Below are positions 6,335 to 7,428 of a DNA stretch of 7,428 nt, in pieces (the stretch's first letter is position 1; each line of letters opens with the position of its first letter). The stretch covers positions 1 to 7,428 of the forward strand of contig JAGAEH010000222.1 of the NCBI GenBank assembly GCA_017613225.1. Reading direction: 5' to 3'. Under the pieces are notes generated by a model. The model was not told the origin of the DNA. It ran no database searches and was given only the letters and a program-made list of their open reading frames with translations. The stretch comes from Lachnospiraceae bacterium (GTDB taxonomy: Bacteria; Bacillota; Clostridia; Lachnospirales; Lachnospiraceae). Position numbers and translations under genes: made by a program.

Positions 6335-7428
6335 TCAGGCGACCGTAATGGCCTCGTATCTTGCGGAGTTGATGATCTGCTCCATCGCCGCCACGGGATC
6401 CAGGCCGACGCACTGCATCACCTGGCGGAACACGGAGGCGGACTGGCCGCTCACCAGCTGCACGCCGGTACGGGACCTGTCGGAGTGGAAGACGTCGTTC
6501 CGGCTGTCCACGTTCCAGAAGATGATGTTGGGGATCTGGTAGCCGGACTGCGCGAATCTGCGGGACATCTTCCCGTAAAAGGTCCAGTCGTTGTCGCCGC
6601 AGTAATCGATCTCCATGTCGGAGATGACGATCAGGGACCTGGGCATCTCGTCGGGGGAGACGTGATTCTTTACCGCGACCTCCAGCACGTGGTCGAAGGC
6701 CGCCCTCAGGTTTGTATTGTTCTGCCAGTCATCCATGTCGATGCTTTCGATCTTCTGGGCCAGGGTCTCCCCCTTCAGCAGGTGGATGCGGGAGGCACTG
6801 GAGAAGGACATGAACATGTTGTGGAAGGCGCCGGTGTTCCGCTCGGCGAAGTATATGGCCAGGCCGACGGAAGTCGCCAGAGGCCGCCCTCTCATGGAGC
6901 CGGAGGTGTCGGCGATGACCAGCGCGTTGGTGCCCTTTTCCACGTAGTCGGGCAGCTGGCGCCACTGGGCCTCCAGTACGAGGTCCTCTGTGACGCGGCA
7001 TCCTCTCAGGCCGAACTGCATGACCTTTTCCACGATGTCGTAGGGGTACAGATCTCCGGAGTGGATGGTCTCCTCCCCGGTCTCAGCCTTCATGATGAAC
7101 TGGCTGAAACGCTTCTTATCGTGTTTCTCAAAGGCCCTGCGGTAGATCATCATGGCCCTGGAAGGCACGGCAGGATACCGGATCTCGTCCCAGCGTCCCG
7201 CGGACATCAGGGCTTCCACGATGCCGATCCGCTTTCTCAGCGCCCTCACCAGCCGCTTGAATTCATAGACGGAGTATCCCAGCTTCTGCGCGGTCAGGAT
7301 ACCCAGCTTTCTGGTGGCTGCAGAAGAAGCGTCCGCGGTCTTGATCCACTTTGCCAGCAGGGATACGGCATTGCCGTCCCGCAGGTTCTGCAGATCTTCC
7401 TCAAACTGCCGCTTCATGGCCGCCCACA
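6335..7428 (-). CDS. DUF2828 family protein with von Willebrand A domain, 5' end outside window
   Basis: An uncharacterised family found in bacteria, plants and giant viruses, with a C-terminal vWA fold related to that of TROVE/Ro60-type proteins. The visible part has 360 residues from the first internal ATG (7417). The frame stays open upstream to the window edge (Trp-Ala-Ala before that Met), no good ribosome binding site precedes it, and family members usually have a further N-terminal region, so the true start is outside. Residues 1-130 are the helical DUF2828 region (SLLAKWIKTAD at 19-29, VPSRAM at 84-89, LYPYDIV at 123-129). The vWA domain at about 164-345 holds a complete metal-ion-dependent adhesion site: D170, S172 and S174 in DTSGSM, T235 in NNTNL, and D267 in ISDMEID. 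There is no transmembrane or signal sequence, so it is intracellular. By analogy with TROVE proteins it may bind RNA or act as a scaffold, but that is only an analogy. The gene ends in its own terminator. Confidence 0.88.
   Translation of the reverse strand, partial: WAAMKRQFEEDLQNLRDGNAVSLLAKWIKTADASSAATRKLGILTAQKLGYSVYEFKRLVRALRKRIGIVEALMSAGRWDEIRYPAVPSRAMMIYRRAFEKHDKKRFSQFIMKAETGEETIHSGDLYPYDIVEKVMQFGLRGCRVTEDLVLEAQWRQLPDYVEKGTNALVIADTSGSMRGRPLATSVGLAIYFAERNTGAFHNMFMSFSSASRIHLLKGETLAQKIESIDMDDWQNNTNLRAAFDHVLEVAVKNHVSPDEMPRSLIVISDMEIDYCGDNDWTFYGKMSRRFAQSGYQIPNIIFWNVDSRNDVFHSDRSRTGVQLVSGQSASVFRQVMQCVGLDPVAAMEQIINSARYEAITVA

Noticed and set aside
7415..7417. ATG 7417 as the true start of the DUF2828 gene.
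   Set aside because: The frame continues open to the window edge, the upstream bases hold no convincing ribosome binding site, and the family normally has additional N-terminal sequence.

Overview
The window reads as ordinary chromosomal DNA of a strictly anaerobic bacterium, most likely a GC-rich member of the Clostridia (Bacillota) of gut or fermenter type. The reasons are a tungsten/molybdopterin-type aldehyde ferredoxin oxidoreductase (AOR), an oxygen-sensitive 4Fe-4S protein, cytosolic peptidases of types common in peptide-fermenting Clostridia, strong AAGGAG-like ribosome binding sites and U-rich intrinsic terminators. This placement is inference; no rRNA or tRNA gene is present to fix it. 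All six genes are on the minus strand, so transcription runs from high to low coordinates.

Layout in transcription order. (1) 7428-6335: a DUF2828-type von Willebrand A (vWA) protein with an intact metal-ion site, cut by the window edge at its 5' end and closed by a clear intrinsic terminator at 6302-6275. (2) 6274-6137: a 138-base leader with a plausible sigma-A promoter for the next unit. (3) 6136-4036: a two-gene operon, AOR followed 10 bases later by a MoaD/ThiS-like sulfur-carrier protein ending in Gly-Gly; the carrier's ribosome binding site overlaps the AOR stop codon, so the two look translationally coupled. (4) 4025-3950: two stem-loops in tandem that look like terminators. (5) 3895-3053: a small QueG-like (epoxyqueuosine-reductase-like) protein with two Fe-S cysteine sets; its likely promoter lies partly inside the second terminator. 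(6) 2971-1922: an M42 family zinc/cobalt aminopeptidase. (7) 1864-1: an S9 family (DPP-IV/prolyl oligopeptidase-like) peptidase, cut by the window edge just before its catalytic serine. Genes 5-7 have gaps of 81 and 57 bases without a terminator and may be one operon.

How it may work together (inference): the two peptidases would break peptides down to amino acids in the cytoplasm. Amino-acid fermentation produces aldehydes, which an AOR can oxidise to acids while reducing ferredoxin, and the MoaD-like protein could supply sulfur for the pterin dithiolene of the AOR cofactor. The QueG-like Fe-S protein may be an electron carrier or a separate reductase; the sequence does not decide. The DUF2828 protein seems unrelated to this metabolism. 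I see no mobile element, CRISPR array, tRNA, rRNA or long repeat, and no gene-free stretch longer than 300 bases. I do not see a clearly new multi-gene system; the most interesting items are the AOR-MoaD coupling and details of the AOR active site, the QueG-like protein with unusual cysteine spacing, and the DUF2828 vWA protein.
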